Of a stretch of DNA of 64,000 nucleotides, positions 9,784-22,993 are shown piece by piece. Source of the stretch: Acanthochlamys bracteata (taxonomy: Eukaryota > Streptophyta > Magnoliopsida > Pandanales > Velloziaceae); NCBI GenBank assembly GCA_019914995.1, contig CM034133.1, positions 6,404,495 through 6,468,494 on the forward strand, given 5' to 3'. The position numbers and the translations under genes are program-made. Under the pieces are notes generated by a model that was not told the DNA's origin, did not search any database, and was given only the letters and a program-made list of their open reading frames with translations. The number at the start of each line of letters is the position of its first letter. Within the stretch, counting starts at the first letter, position 1.

Positions 9784-12437
9784 TGTAACACCCCATGCCT
9801 GGCAAGTGTGCCAAGTCCAACTAAATCAACCATTTATATTATCACCTTACTTCTTTTCCTTTTAGTTTATCTTCTTCTAACTACTCCTTATTTCTTCCTA
9901 CCAAAAGCAACAAACCACCCCACTCGAGGCACCCTTTGCACACGATGATTTTTGGTGTGTAATCTTCTTCTCCGGCAGCAAGAACTCTCGTGTACCTTCA
10001 AAATTTCACCTTTCTTCTATCCATCCATCGCCGTCTCGTTTCCGTCAACTTTCACCCACATGGTGGAATTAGAGTTATCGTTGTACCTCCCCGCCGGACT
10101 TCCGATTGCAGTAAGCACCTAATATTCGTACCCTTACTTGATAATGCTTTTTCATTAATCAATTGAGTCGAATTTCAACTCATTTTTAGGGATTGTGTTG
10201 CTGGACGGTGAGATCGATTTGGCGATTTTCGGCCGCCGGCATGCTAGTTGATGTGTTAACTTCTTTCTCTTAATTTAGTTGTAATTGTTTGTTTCTCGCA
10301 GCTTCTTAATCTTCTTCCGCTGGATTCTTTTCCAGCCACCACTATTCACACTAGAATCTGACAGTCAAGCTGGTCCCACTTATCGGTGAGTTATACTTAT
10401 GTGTGTTGTGCACTTTAGAGCTATTATTAGATGGATATTTAATTAGTTTCTACTACTTAGGTGATTACTAGGTTGAGGAATGGGTGATTTGACGATTGTT
10501 CGAAACTATTTGGAGTACAAACATCTCATTGACCGGTAAACTTACTAATCTTGCTAACATTAGTAAATTTGAGTATTGGATAGGATTTAGATGATTAGTT
10601 GAATAGATAAAACTTAGAATGAGATTCTGCCATTGCGGCAATGCGTATATAAGTGTTGAATTGGACAATACAATATATTATGATTTTGAGTTAGTTCCGT
10701 TCAAAACATTTAATTAGTATAAGTGACCATGTGTGTAATAGCATTTCGTTGAGGAACGTGGGCCAAGTGGCTTGACTTGGAGGGACTAAAGAAACGGAGA
10801 GTTTGCAGGGTTACATGTGAAGGTTACCGTGCCTTTTCTTTCTTTGCTTACGGTAGGTTTCTGGCAAGGATAACATCTCCTTTGGAACCTCGGCATATCT
10901 TGCCATTTTCTATTTATAATTAATCCTCATGCTAGATGATGTCTATATATGGAAAGCATGGTTGTATATAATTCATTATGAGTAATATTAGTAGCATATG
11001 ATAATGTAGGGGCTCAACATTTGATGATGTCGATAACATGAATGATTACATATGTTAAATGAGTTCTTGCATATAATACATAGTGCACTTGGAGTATGCT
11101 TAGAATATTGACTATGATGATAGCAAGCATGATAACTCTGTTAAAATTGAGGATGCCTATTGTTTATTACATGACCAAAATCCTTGAGCATTGGTGTATG
11201 AATTATGTAACCATATATATGTACATAGTCATATGGTATTGATTGAACTATAGTGGCATGAGCTTGCTTGTATCGCAATGCATAGACACTCGCACTGCAC
11301 GAGAACAAGCAAGTCGGGGGCTAAGATCAGGACCCCAATAGGTGAGGGGCGGGCACTCACCTATGGCTATAGTATTTGCTAGGTCCATGCGCGTGTGGGC
11401 GATACCGCGACTCATCCAGCCGAATTACCTGGATGGTTTTTTACCTCGCCAAGGCAGGAGTAGCCTGGTTAGTAGGTTGAACTGGAGACTAGGTCTCGCT
11501 CTATATTATATGTTTATCTTTCTGATTCCCTAATTAGTGCCACAATATGGACAAAGATAGATATACACGCACGATATCACATTAGATATATATATATATA
11601 TATTTGACAAATGCATGATGTCATGTATGAATGCGTAGTGGTGATATAGTGTGCATGATAGATTTCATATATTTAACATGTCATGGAGTAAGAAGCATAA
11701 ACTATGTTGTTTGCTTTAATAAATATAAATAAATAGTAAAGTATCCCTCGGATTGCATTAGTTGCATGTCAAACCCTCTGTATATGTGCTTGTTAGGAAC
11801 TGGATTGGTATGGGACAACCTAGGACTCGGTAGGGCGTGCTCTGATCTATTATTGCATTTGTTACATATAGTGAATAGGATTGAAACAGTTAGGTAATGC
11901 ATTAGAAACTCTAAATGGTGCATTCTGTTATTTTCACCTCATTAAGACTAGGCTCAACTCTTTTTCGTTCTTTGGCCTCCCACAAATATTCAGGGACTAG
12001 CGGGAGTTGATTTTATCTAGCACGGAACAGTGTTATAGTGCGTTGACGGTAGATCTACACATTTATAGTGTTCTAAAGATATGTGTTCTCTTATGTATTT
12101 TTCGTATTGTGTTTGATTTATAAATTAATTTTTTGGATATGTAATAGGTGTGGACGGCTACCGGTAGCCAATAGATGCTTTACTTGGTTGTTTTGGTATT
12201 AATACTACTTTGTTTATCTCGTTTATCTTTCTGACGTTGTCAAATGATTTATTGTGGTACCGATTTTCAATTGAAGTTTAGCTAAGGTTTTGCTGAAAAC
12301 TATATTTTTTAGATGTTTTTTTTTTGTGAGAATCATGTATTATGTATTTAGTTAGGCTTACTAGATTGAACTGAGTCTTGGTGTTACATAGGCTAAGTTC
12401 GGTCTAGTACCGGTCGCGGCCGGGATAGATCATGACA
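9784..12437 (+). repeat. long Tekay/Del-like LTR, plus strand
   Basis: It starts TGTAACACCCC, a frequent start for long Tekay-type LTRs. Similarity to the minus-strand LTR at 56921-60122 runs through to about 12437, where this copy ends in TCATGACA and the other in GGTCGCGACA. An internal GTGTTACA at 12381-12388 is an alternative end. At about 2.65 kb it fits the family's long LTRs. A GC-rich module lies at 11280-11480, and a GC-rich leader-like stretch at 9900-10380. Coding remains of the same lineage follow. No clear initiator-Met primer site was seen after it. Confidence 0.6.
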
Positions 12438-15400
12438 TATTGTCATTAAGTTTACATGGGGTTCATTATCTTAATGATCTGGCTGTTCTATTATGGCTTT
12501 CAAACTTACTAGTACTTCCTCTTGCATTTTCATAAAATAAACTTTTTTCTAAAACTAAAATAGTATCTTTTTTTTTTTATGGAAATCATTTAATTCCATT
12601 CTCATCATGCTAATTCTTCAGAATTTATAGATAAAGGCTATTGTCATTCGTATACCTTTCGTGCTAATCATGTGTACTACATCATTCTTTTTTACCTTAT
12701 ACTTTACTGAGTTATTGTTAGAATGTCTTCCTAAAAATCCTATGGATAAAATTAAACTTTCCTAATGTTCTATTTTCATATCCTTTAGTTTTAAGGAAAT
12801 GTCGATGCCATCATTTTGCCACCATGTCCTCCCCTGTTTGATGGCTGCTTTGACTATGGGATTTGAGGTCATCTTAAGCGAGAGTGTCCTTATGCTATAG
12901 TTTAATGGGGCATGGTAAAGGAGCACAACCATCCGTTCCAATAATTGCACCGCTTGCAGTCCCACCCCTAAGACAGCATGCGCCTCAAGAAGTTGGCCGA
13001 GGATAAGGGGGTCGGGGCAGAGGTTTTGGAAGTAAGCAGCATGACCATAGTAATGACCAAGGGAGCTCTTCAGGAGCACCTACCATAGGATAGCCTGCTG
13101 GAAAGCTTGATGCTGTATTGATGGCCACTGCTACATTATATGCCGTGATCCGTTAAGATGATTAGGCTTCTAATGCTGTTGCGATAAGTATATTTTGCGT
13201 TGAGCACCTTTAGCTTAAGCCTTTCTTTTTTTAGTATAATTTTACCTTTAATTCCTCAAGTTTAGGAGTTTGGAGTTTATGTTTTCTATCTCAGACACGG
13301 TATTACTGTGCGGCGAAAGAGCGAATATGTTGTCTGATTTTGGTTCTACGCATTGTTACATATCCTATGCATTTGCCAAGAGGATTCCTGCAGTCTCGGA
13401 GCAACTATCTGCTCCTTTTATGGTGACAACTCCAACTAACGATGTTTTCACACCGAACTTGGTGCTTCTTGCTTGTGTGGCTAATATTGATAGGAGTGGC
13501 AATATATGATCCGACCCGAAACCGACCCATTTAATTAGAGTTAGTGTTAGAAAATTTGACCCGTATAAATATATGGGTTGGGTTAGTGTTGAACGAATTT
13601 GACTCGATTATTAAATTGATCGACCCGAGTTAACCCGAAATTGACCCACCAATCCGAATTATCATATCTTGAAGAAATAATATTTAATTTTTTCTTTCCG
13701 TATATTAAAATATTGGTAATAAAATAATCGATAATAGTAATTCATAAATTATTAAATTATATGTTATTTATAATAATCGTTATTTTTATATCTTAGTAAA
13801 ATAGTGTAAGATGAGAATTATAATATTATGGGATGTTTTACTATGTAGTTGTTTCCGTAATGACGAATTTTAATTTCGTATAAAAATTTTTAACAAAATT
13901 TTGTTAGATAGTTATTTTTATGAAAATTATTAGTATATATTTATAATCATAAAATTTCAGCTGTCACCAAATATTTTCAAAAATAAAAATAAAAATAAAT
14001 TTTTTGGATATTTTTGAGGACCAATGAAGATACTCAAGAATGCACATTTTCACGGATATTCACCATATCTCGTCACTAAGAACATTGTGCACTTTCATTA
14101 CAACTGATCTTATAATTTCGCTGAATTTTAAAAGTATAGAATTAAAAATTAATAATTTTAATTATTAAGTAGATCAATTCGAATTTGATCCGGTTATTAA
14201 TAGGTTGGGTTAGGGTTAGACACTTTTGACCCGTATAAATTTATGGATTAGATTAGAGTTGAACGAATATGACCCGATTATTTAAATGGGTCGACCAGAA
14301 ATCGACCCACGAACCCAAATTGCCACCCCTACTCGCAGATTTGGTTGTATTGGATATGGTCGACTTCGACGTATTCTTGGGATGGATTGGCTTGCTTTCT
14401 ATCACGCTTTGGTAAATCTCTTTTGCAAATCTGTGAAGTTTCGAATAGAAGGAGAACCCGAGTTAAGCTTTTAAGGAGATGGTTCTGCAGGTGCTAATAA
14501 CTTGATGTCTTGGTTAGACACATGTTATTAAGGAAAGGGTATAGCTCTTTTGTTGCATGGGTATGTGATAGCAGTATCCAATAAAATGGACTTGATGATA
14601 TTTCAATTGTAAGAGAGTTCTCGGAGGTGTTTCCTATGTAGCTTACAACACTGTCTGCTGATAGGGAAGTAGAGCTTTATATTGATTTGGTGCCAGGTAC
14701 AACCACAATTTCTTTTGTGCCTCTGTATCATGTCCCCTGCCGAAATGAAGGAGCAGAAGAGTCAGCTTGAAGATTTATTAGAGAAAGGTTTTATTCACCC
14801 TAATGTGTCCCCTTAGAGTGCTCTTGTCCTATTCGTGCCTAAGAAAGATGGATCGTTGAGGTTGTGCATTGATTACAGGCAACTATATAAGGTAACGGTG
14901 CCCAGTCAATATCCTCTTCCGCGGATAGATGACTTGTTTGACCAACTGGAGGAAGCATGTTGTTTTTCAAAAATTGATATTTGTTAAGATATTATCAACT
15001 GAAGATAAGAGGGGAAGATATCAGATATGGACATTATGAGTTTTCGGTGATGCCTTTCGGGTTGACGAATGCCCCTGCAGTATTTATGGACATGGTGAAG
15101 AAGGTGTTCAAGCCTTACCTGGACTGGTTCTTTGTTGTTTTTATTGATGATTTGTTGGTTTACTCTAGGAGTAAAGAGGAACACACTGAGCATCTGCGAA
15201 TTGTTTTGCAAACCTCAAAGGAGAAGGAATTGTATGCGAAGCTTTCTAAATGTGAATTTTGGTTAAATCATGTGATATTTTTGGGGCATGTTTAGTCAGG
15301 ATCAGTGATCAGTGTGGACCCACAAAAGATAGAAATTGTGGCAAATTAGGCTAGACCTAGAAATGTCGCAGAAGTTCGTAGCTTTCTCGGTTTAGCTGGA

Positions 15401-16190
15401 TACTATCGGAGATTCGTTCAGGACTTCTCTAAGATAGCACCACTGTTGACTTGTTTGACTCGTAAGGAAGTAAAGTTCATTCGGAATGATTAAGTGTGAG
15501 GAGAGCTTCCAAAGGTTGAAGACATGTCTGACTTTAGCACCGGTCCTTGCTTTAGCAGTTAGTAATGGCGATTTTCAGGTGTATTGTGATGCTTCATGAG
15601 TTGGGTTTGGGTTGTGTGTTAATGCAACAAGTGTGTGTCATCACCTACGCCTCTCAGCAGCTTAAGAAGCATGAGCATAACTATTCAACACATGATTTGG
15701 AATTGGTCGCCGTATAAATGTTGCACTTCAGATTTGTAGGCATTATTTGTACGAAGAGTCTTATGAGATTTATACTGACCACAAGAGTTTAAAGTGCATC
15801 TTTGATCAAAAGGAATTGAATTTAAGGCAGAGGAGTTTGTTAGAGCTATTGAAAGGTTACGATTGTACAATTTTTTATCATCCGGGAAGGTAAATGTGGT
15901 TGCAGATGCTTTAAGTTGAAAATAAGTCAGGAGTTTAGCACATCTTACCGCAACACTTCTACCCCTAGGTTGTGATTTAGATTGGTTGCAGTTGAGTGGA
16001 CTAGGATTAGTGGCAAAACCTAATGCTTGGATTGCTCACTTACGGTGCATTCTATCCTGAGGATAGAATAAAGGTCGAGCAAGGTCAAGACCTACAATTG
16101 GTTAAGTTAATTGATCAAGTCAAGGAAGGGGTTGTACAAGAGTTTTCTATTGATCTGAGGGAGTTATTTGGTGTGGCCCTAGACCATTCA
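12438..16190 (+). mobile_element. Tekay/Del-like Ty3 chromovirus gag-pol fossil
   Basis: In order along the plus strand: a Gag zinc-knuckle region at about 12840-12900 (GHLKRECPYA); an aspartic-protease region at 13270-13490 and 14335-14470 (SYAFAKRIPAVSEQL before the inserted MITE, MDWLAFYHALVN after it); reverse transcriptase at about 14740-15300 ([28 protein letters not shown]); RNase H at about 15540-15920 ([20 protein letters not shown]-like text); and the start of integrase at 16023-16170. The integrase core and 3' LTR are missing. The element has many breaks and is old. It is split by a hAT-type MITE and truncated at a junction near 16190. Confidence 0.75.
13491..14331 (-). mobile_element. 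hAT-type MITE, large subfamily, copy A
   Basis: The inverted ends are TAGGAGTGGCAAT and, from the right, TAGGGGTGGCAAT. Both arms are loaded with GACCCG/CGGGTC motifs around an AT-rich core. The 841-bp element interrupts the protease region of the Ty3 fossil. Its core matches the element at 32953-33740 in inverted orientation. No clear 8-bp target duplication remains (AATATTGA left, CTCGCAGA right). The strand is arbitrary, set so that copy D is plus. It has no coding capacity. Confidence 0.7.
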
Positions 16191-16437
16191 AATTTTTCAT
16201 ACTTTAGTGTTTCATTTATTTTGAATTTTTTTAATTAGTTTTCTGTTTTGATTTTATTTTAGTTCTAATAAATTTCTAATGACAGGGAGAAACATGACAA
16301 GTGAACATAAGCAAAAAGAACTTTGAAGAGCAAGCACAATAATTAGGGACGCCTTCTAACCTCTCCTCTTTGCTTATATATTTTATATACACTGTGAGTA
16401 CAATGTTAGTTCCAAGTGTGGAGGTAGATAAATGTCA
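16190..16437 (+). repeat. fragment shared with the Athila-like element at 1219-1460
   Basis: From TTTTTCAT to TAGTTCCAAGTGTGGAGGTAGA the sequence follows 1219-1460 closely, including ACATGACAAGTG and CTAACCTCTC. It therefore comes from the region between the coding part and the 3' LTR of the same family. It joins the integrase start of the Tekay-like fossil on its left and the minus-strand Sirevirus-like sequence on its right, so it marks a rearrangement or nested-insertion junction. Confidence 0.75.
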
Positions 16438-17020
16438 TTCCGACTGCCTCTCCTAGAAACTAACACATCTGCTAATAATATGTAGGAGCACATGAGGAAA
16501 CAATGGCAAGTGTGCGGTAGACTGAATCTTTTTCGGGTGTGGCATAATTCATATCTAATGCTCGATTTTTCTCATCTAAACCAACTCTAAGACCACATAG
16601 TATGGAATATTCAAGAGCAAAGATAAGTTCCTGAAATTGACGTGAACCTCTATGGCATAAACCATAGTTGAAAAATCGGAGAAAGTGTCGGGTTGAAGGT
16701 TTGCATTGAATTCTGAACAACATCCTCATAGTAGATTCTTGGAGATTTTGCAAAAATTGCCTTCCTTGGAACTCTAAGATGTCTTGAACATCTAGCCCGA
16801 CATAAGCAAAGTCATCAAATTTGATTTTCATGGAGGGAAGCACTACGAACTTCTTGTGCTTGCGGTAGTTGGCTAGTGCTTTCTTCCCAATGAATTTCTT
16901 TTCATCAATAAGACCTCATGCTTTGACATTATAATTTGAAATAAGGATTTGAAGAAATTTTGGCCGGATCAGCTTGAGGGATGATGGGTTAAGCTTGGCT
17001 GCGGGGAAGAAGAAGGTGGA
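16438..17020 (-). pseudogene. minus-strand coding fossil, plant-transposon-type domain, unassigned
   Basis: A 123-codon frame (16472-16843) and sequence just upstream read LPSMKIKFDDFAYVGL, DVQDILEFQG and CGLRVGLDEKN. The text recalls the 'putative plant transposon protein' domain found in some plant retroelement ORFs, where an FYANL-type motif is expected. It lies just 3' of the Sirevirus-like pol on the same strand, so it may be an extra 3' ORF of that element or a separate insertion. It is broken. The assignment is tentative. Confidence 0.35.
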
Positions 17021-17189
17021 TATTGCCTAGGGTTTAATTTCGATCAGGAGAGAAAAATAAAAGAGACACTGTAGATTAAGTAGTCATCTGCTCAATAAGG
17101 TAGGAAAGAATTTGCAAAGCATCAAAATACTAAACAAGGAAAGAATACTAAATAAGGAAAGAAGTGTTTTAGTAGCACCTAGCTAGCTC

Positions 17190-20100
17190 CTCTAGACATG
17201 ACCGATAAAATAAAATTTCGAAATCAATTAAAATAAATCACAAGTAACACAATCGGTAAGCAAAAGCTTTGTAAAAATATCCGCAAATTGTTTTTTGGAA
17301 TCAACAAAATTGAAAACAATATCATTACACTCAACATGCTAATGAATAAAATGATGCTAAGGTCTATGCGCATTGTGCATGAGGGTTTAATAGGATTTTT
17401 AGAATGATTAATTGCATTCGCATTATCACAGTAAATAGGAACATTTTACAGTTTATAGCAAAATTCAAGAAGTTGGTGCTTGATCGATAATACCTGGGCA
17501 TAACAACTATTTGCTACAACATACTTGACTTCTTGAATAAAGTAATGGATACTTGCTTCTTTGAATATTAGGAAATTAAACATCTACTTAGAAATTAACA
17601 TTAGCTGCTACTGCTTTTTTTGTCAAGTTTGCAACCCGCAAAGTTGGCATACGCATATGCAACTAGCTCAAAAAGCACGCCCTTTGATATAAAATAAATC
17701 AAACTCTTTTGTATCTGCAAGATATTTAAAAGTTCTCTTGACACAAACCAATGAAAGTGTTTAGGAGTAGTGTCAAAGCGGGCCCATAACTAAACACTCT
17801 ATTGAATGTCAAGGATACTAGCAGTTAAGTAGAGAAGTCATCCGATCATACCTTTATAGAGCTTTTGATCAGCATCCTTATCTGACTCATCTTTGTCGTG
17901 TTTGTGGTCATCGGAGTACTTACACTTTATGATGCTTCCAAGTTGTACTTTTTAAGTAAGTCTCTAACATACTTTCCTTAGTTTATGAAACTGCTATTGT
18001 CAAGTTACTTAATTTGTAGTTCAAGAAAATAGTTGAGTTCTCCCATCATGCTCATTTCAAACTCACCATGCATAAGCTTAGCAAACCATTTGCATAAGGA
18101 TTCATTAGTAGCACTGAAAATAACATCATTTACATACACTTATACTACTAATATATCATGCTTAATAAAAAGGGTAGAATCAATTTTCCCACTAGAGAAA
18201 CCTTTCTCGATGACAAATGCACTAAGTCTTTCATACCACTCACGTGGTGCTTATTTGAATCTGTAGAGAGCTTTTGATAACTTGTAGATATGATCTGGGT
18301 GCTTGGAATTTTCAAAGCTTGGTGGTTGCTCAACAAAGACTTCTTTTTTGTTGTAGCCATTAAGAAACACACTTTTCGCATCCATCTAAAACAACTTGAA
18401 ATTCATGTGACAAGCAAATGTAAGTAACAAGCGAATAGCTTCTAAACGTGCAACGGGAGCATAAGTTTCATAAAAAAATAACTTCCTCCTGCGAATAAGC
18501 TTTATCAACTAATCTAGCTTTATTTCTAACATTACCGTTGTCATTGATTTTGTTGTGAAACACTCAATTGGTACTTAGAAATTCCAAATATAGGAATTCC
18601 AAGTACAATTCCTTTCAAATTGGTTAAGCTCTTCTTGCATAGCCATAATATAGGAATTGTTCATTAGAGCATCATCAATACCCGAAGATTCAATTTTAGA
18701 AACAAAAGCGGAATGTTAATAAAAGTTACCTCTCAATTGTGATCTTGTTTTTACCCCTTTGTTTACATTACCTATAATGTTTTATTGAGGGTGACTAGAG
18801 CGGTATTTGAAATGTTGTGGGTAACTGATATTTGTTCCTTAGTGATTAGGTTCTATTGACTGAACGGAGTTGTCTTTTGTTTGCTTTCCGTTGCCTATGC
18901 AGAGACTGGATCGCTATTGTTTAGTGACTGTTCAGGAACTGCTTTATGCTTGCTCTTTTCTACGATCTTGTCATTCTCATCATCACTACCTACATCAATA
19001 TTTTCAACCTTTCTCGGTATAGAGTTTGTCTCATTAAACATAACATGAACAGATTCCCCACAGGAAAAGTTCTCTCGTTTAAAACTCTAAATGCTTTGGA
19101 AGAGTTTGAGTAGCAAAAAAATCGCTTTTAGAATCAAACTTACCGATGTTCTACTTGCCGTTGATCAAGATAAAGCATTTACAACCAAAAGATTTAAAGT
19201 AAGCAATACTAGGTTTCTTATTTTTAGGAAATTCATAAGGGATCCTTTTAAGCAAGAGTCTTATAAAAGCACGATCAATAATGTGACAAGCGGTATCACG
19301 GCTTCGACCCAAAAATGCTTTGGTAAATTTTGATCACACAACATAGTACTTACCATATCAACTAGCACTCTCTTCTTTCTTTCACCAACACCATTTTGTT
19401 GAGGAGTTCTAGGTGCCGGGAAGTTATGGTTCAAACGATTTGCATCACAAAATTCATCAAAACTTTAGCTTAGAAACTCTTTACCATGGTCACTCTTAAT
19501 ATCAATAATGTTTAAAGCAAGTTCACTTAGAATTTTCTTTGAGAAAGAGAAAAATACCTTTAATGCTTCATTGTTGAAGGCTAAGAAGAAAATTCAGCAA
19601 TACATTGAGTAGCTATCAATAATGACAATGCAATAGTATTTCCCTCCATAGCTTGCGGTTTGAGTAGGTCCGAACAAGTCCATGTGAACCAGTTGGAGTG
19701 GCTTGCTGGTGGTTACATCTTGCTTCGGTTTGAATGAAGTCCTCAGTTGTTTGCCTTTCATACATGCATCACATAATCCATCCATTCAGTATGGTAAGTT
19801 GGGTAGACTTGAAACTAGTTGCTTTTGGGAGAGCTTTGTAATCATCTTGATATTGCAATGACCGAGTATTCTATGCCACTAGTGACTAGTTTCTTGCTGG
19901 CTAGCTATTAGGCAAAGGTTTTTGTTATGAAATCTTCAAGATAAATAACCTAAACATTCCCTTAGGAATCCAAATCATCTTAACTTTCTTACCAACAACA
20001 CTTGATGACATTACCCTTTTTATTGCAATGAAAATAAATAACAAAGGGTGTAGAGGAAGTACGTATAGTCCGTACATTCTTTAGGTGTTCGGTCTTGTTG

Positions 20101-20880
20101 CTAGGGCCAAAACCAATTTCTTCCTTTCTAAAAATGCCCTTATGAGGTCCAAGCATTACATCAAGTCTTTTCTTACCTTTTACAAATTTGGCAAGGGAAG
20201 TATGCAAGTTGGCCATCTCATTTGTCATCTTTAGTTTTTCAGTTTTTAGCCTTTCATTCTCAAGCATAAGGTTTCCATTTTCAGGTAGCGCATTATCATA
20301 CAACTCGCTGAGCTTAATGTTTTCAGATTTTATGGCATCACATCACATGCATCGGTTGGTTCAAGGGAGCATTCTTAAGCAATGAGGTAATTTCTTCGGT
20401 TTAACCGTTCATTCATCTTTTCACTCTCATGCATGAACTTCTTAAGAGATTTATACATCTTTTTCAAGTTTCTAAATTTCTCATACAAGTTAGAAAAAAT
20501 ATCATGCAATTCATCATACGAAAATTCATAAATAGAATTACTAACCTCAATGTCAAAAAATTTGCCATGAAGCACATGCTTGCGGTTTCGGATTGATTCT
20601 CGGATTCACTCGAAGAAGATGGGTCCTCATCACTCTAAGAAGCCATGACTTTCTTCTTCTTGTTATCCTTCTGTTTGCTTTTCTTCAAGTAATTCCTTTC
20701 TCGATCATCATCAGCTTTGTTGTCCTTTCTTCTTGGCTTGCTTTTCCACTTGTCCCTTCTTAGGTAGCTCTTGAATTTCCTAATCAACATAGCAATGTCA
20801 TTTTCATCATCATTAGAAGAAAAAGAATTTACCTACTGAGGAATGAGGTGCTTCATTGGATTTCAACAAAGAGAATTTGT
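17190..20880 (-). mobile_element. Sirevirus-like Ty1/copia gag-pol fossil
   Basis: On the minus strand: Gag C-terminus at 20840-19990 with a Lys/Glu/Asn-rich, coiled-coil-like stretch (NGNLMLENERLKTEKLKM) and a zinc-knuckle remnant (YFHCNKKGNVIKCCW); integrase at about 19790-19300 (CDACMKGKQLRTSFKP, HMDLFGPTQTASYGG); reverse transcriptase at about 18600-17700, with the catalytic loop near 18130; RNase H at about 17500-17230. The gag coiled coil and domain order fit the Sirevirus branch. No LTR or purine tract was found at its 3' side. It is old, with many breaks. Confidence 0.75.
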
Positions 20881-21564
20881 ACGTGGTGTTAAGCTATACA
20901 AACCAATTAGAACACCAAAATTTTACCTAATTCGGCACTATAGTATCTTCATCCACGTCACTTGACAACGCAAGTGAAATCTACTAATGTTGAAGCAATA
21001 TACAAACAACCGAGAGTTGATGTTTCGTAAAATACCTCCGTGTCAACCGAGTCTCCACACAAGGACAACTCCAACAAGTCCTGTAGACTTCGCAAAGTCC
21101 CTCCTGCTACAATCGTGCACGCCTTCGCTAAGGCCTAGCACAAACTTTCTAACCTCCACCTATTCTAGCAACCCGAGAACTCGCAAAGTTCTCCTACAAC
21201 CTTTCTCTCAAAGTTACAAATATTTCACAACATTAAACTCAAGTGAACTTCCTAACAATGACTTATAATCTCATATCAAGAAATAAGGGATATCAAATAA
21301 AAGAAATAAAGAGAATAAATCTCAAAAAATGCTCTCGATGAAGTTGAACTCTTTGTCGGGTAGCAAGAAAAATTGCTCGTTTGACTGCTCTCTAAGTGTG
21401 TTTTTCTTACTATTGAACTCTTTCTCGTTTGACTGCTCTATAAGAAATACAAGAAGAATTGCTTGTTGATCTCTTTCTCGATCAATGGATCACCTAAGGT
21501 AAAATGGATGACTTAATAAATTCAGAGATTCAAAAGAAAAACAAAAGACAATCGAACTCATTTA
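20881..21564. other. non-coding stretch upstream of the Sirevirus-like fossil, possibly LTR-derived
   Basis: No coding text was recognised. Two imperfect direct repeats (TTGAACTCTTTGTCGGG and TTGAACTCTTTCTCG, starting near 21344 and 21415, each followed by GTTTGACTGCTCT) and the location suggest leader or LTR sequence of the minus-strand Ty1 element. A primer site could not be identified. Confidence 0.35.
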
Positions 21565-21840
21565 AATGCGTATCTCACCGGCTCGACGAATTCCGTCAAG
21601 ATTTAGGGTTTCGGTAAACTTTACGATCAGAAGAGACATCAACAACAAAATGATCCTCAAGAATATGAGAGATTAATAAGACCAATAGTCAAGCTATAAA
21701 CAATCGCTAGCGTCGGAATCGGCCAATTAAATACCGATTGGACTTTGCAAGCAATTATATGTTGGAGTTGAAATTTACTGAAATTGAAGGGAGAAAGCTC
21801 AGACGAGTTGAGGGAAGGATCCTAGCCGTCGGCATCAAAG
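21565..21840 (-). repeat. Tekay-like LTR fragment, minus strand
   Basis: The sequence follows 59575-59800 of the minus-strand LTR in the same orientation. Shared pieces include CTCACC..CCGGCTCG, AAATGATCCTCAAGA and AGAATCGGCCA/GGAATCGGCCA. Only this 5'-proximal LTR module is present. It is a small, diverged scrap. Confidence 0.6.
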
Positions 21841-22245
21841 AAACGACGGTCATAACTTGTATAAACATTAACTCTTATGGTTAATCGCTAAAAATTTGAA
21901 TAGAACGGTCATAACTTACATAATTTGATTGCGATTCCTCCGACACCCAGCTGCCCTTTTTTTCTTTTGCATTTGAAAATGTGAGTCTCCTTATACAAAT
22001 CAATACAATTGGCAAATAGCAAATTATTAAGAGAACGAATTTTGCTATTACTTAAAATCCTGTCGTCTTTGTTATATTAAAACCAAAACAATAAAAAAAT
22101 ATCTTCTCCCGCTGTATAGATGCGAAAGTGCGTGAGCCTGTTGTATGCTTACAGTTATTCTTTGCACGAGCAGGTTTTGCTTATTCCGATTTTTTCTGCA
22201 TATAACCAATAATAAGGATATTTTTCAGCAATAGATAAAAAGATT

Positions 22246-22993
22246 CTAAGGAAAAATTGAGTAAAGAAATCTTATGATGCATTCTAGAGAATCAAACATG
22301 TCGCATAGCCAAATCCATTCTTCACGCCGAGCTGTTGTAAAAATGAAGTCCTTATAAGGGTTTGCTCGAGCTCTATCTCCACCACTGACACTCCTATAGT
22401 AGTCATGGCAGTTATAACGCCAATCCTTATATCTCTCGGATCCTGTAGTATGTAAACATGCCAAGGTTCCAAGATATGACAAATCTAGCTCAAACCTATC
22501 CTGTGATAATAAAAAAACCTATTAACAAATTCTAACCCTTAATGATGTATATTAAACCAACAATAACATACTTAGCCATCATGAAATAAATCTCGTTCTT
22601 AATAGATTTGTCAATCTTACTACAACCTTTAATATTCTTTACTGATGCATTACTACGAATCAAATGTGCCATCTCTCTTGCGAACCAAACAGCATGTTCA
22701 CCTATTGGTCTCCATATGCCATCGAAAATTTCGACCTTGACTTTCTTCTTATTTCTCAATATGTACATTTCTAAGTCACTACATCTTTTGCCCGCACGTG
22801 GACGTTGTGTTTGTGTATCAACAGACCCTACCTAATTAGAGAACAACTATTCACTAATTACTATATAATCATTTAATTAAACAAAACCAAGCTTACCACT
22901 GCTAGAGCCATTAGGATCTTAACCCTCCAAATCAGCGATATTCTGGCTTGATTGTAGCGATAGTCGTCTTCTACTAGAGGTTGCGTACGCCAT
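22246..22993 (-). pseudogene. second CACTA gene, Transposase_24 (Ptta/En-Spm) type, decayed
   Basis: A likely start (MAYATSSRRRLSL) lies at 22993, with a Ser/Arg-rich N-terminus. An intron-like gap may follow. Next is VEIFDGIWRPIGEHAVWFA near 22740, which matches the GRPVGEN-like motif of plant Transposase_24 proteins. The last piece, 22482-22246, has YKDWRYNCHDYYRS, GGDRARANPYKDF and EEWIWLCDMFDS, matching the HxxY / ARANPP / W-LCDxF signature. Such proteins accompany TNP2 and are thought to act in transposition, perhaps as TNPA-like DNA binders. An in-frame stop near 22917 and breaks between pieces make it a pseudogene. Confidence 0.7.

Noticed and set aside
12762-13079. A 105-codon minus-strand frame
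   Set aside because: It lies antisense to recognisable Gag remains of the plus-strand Tekay-like fossil.
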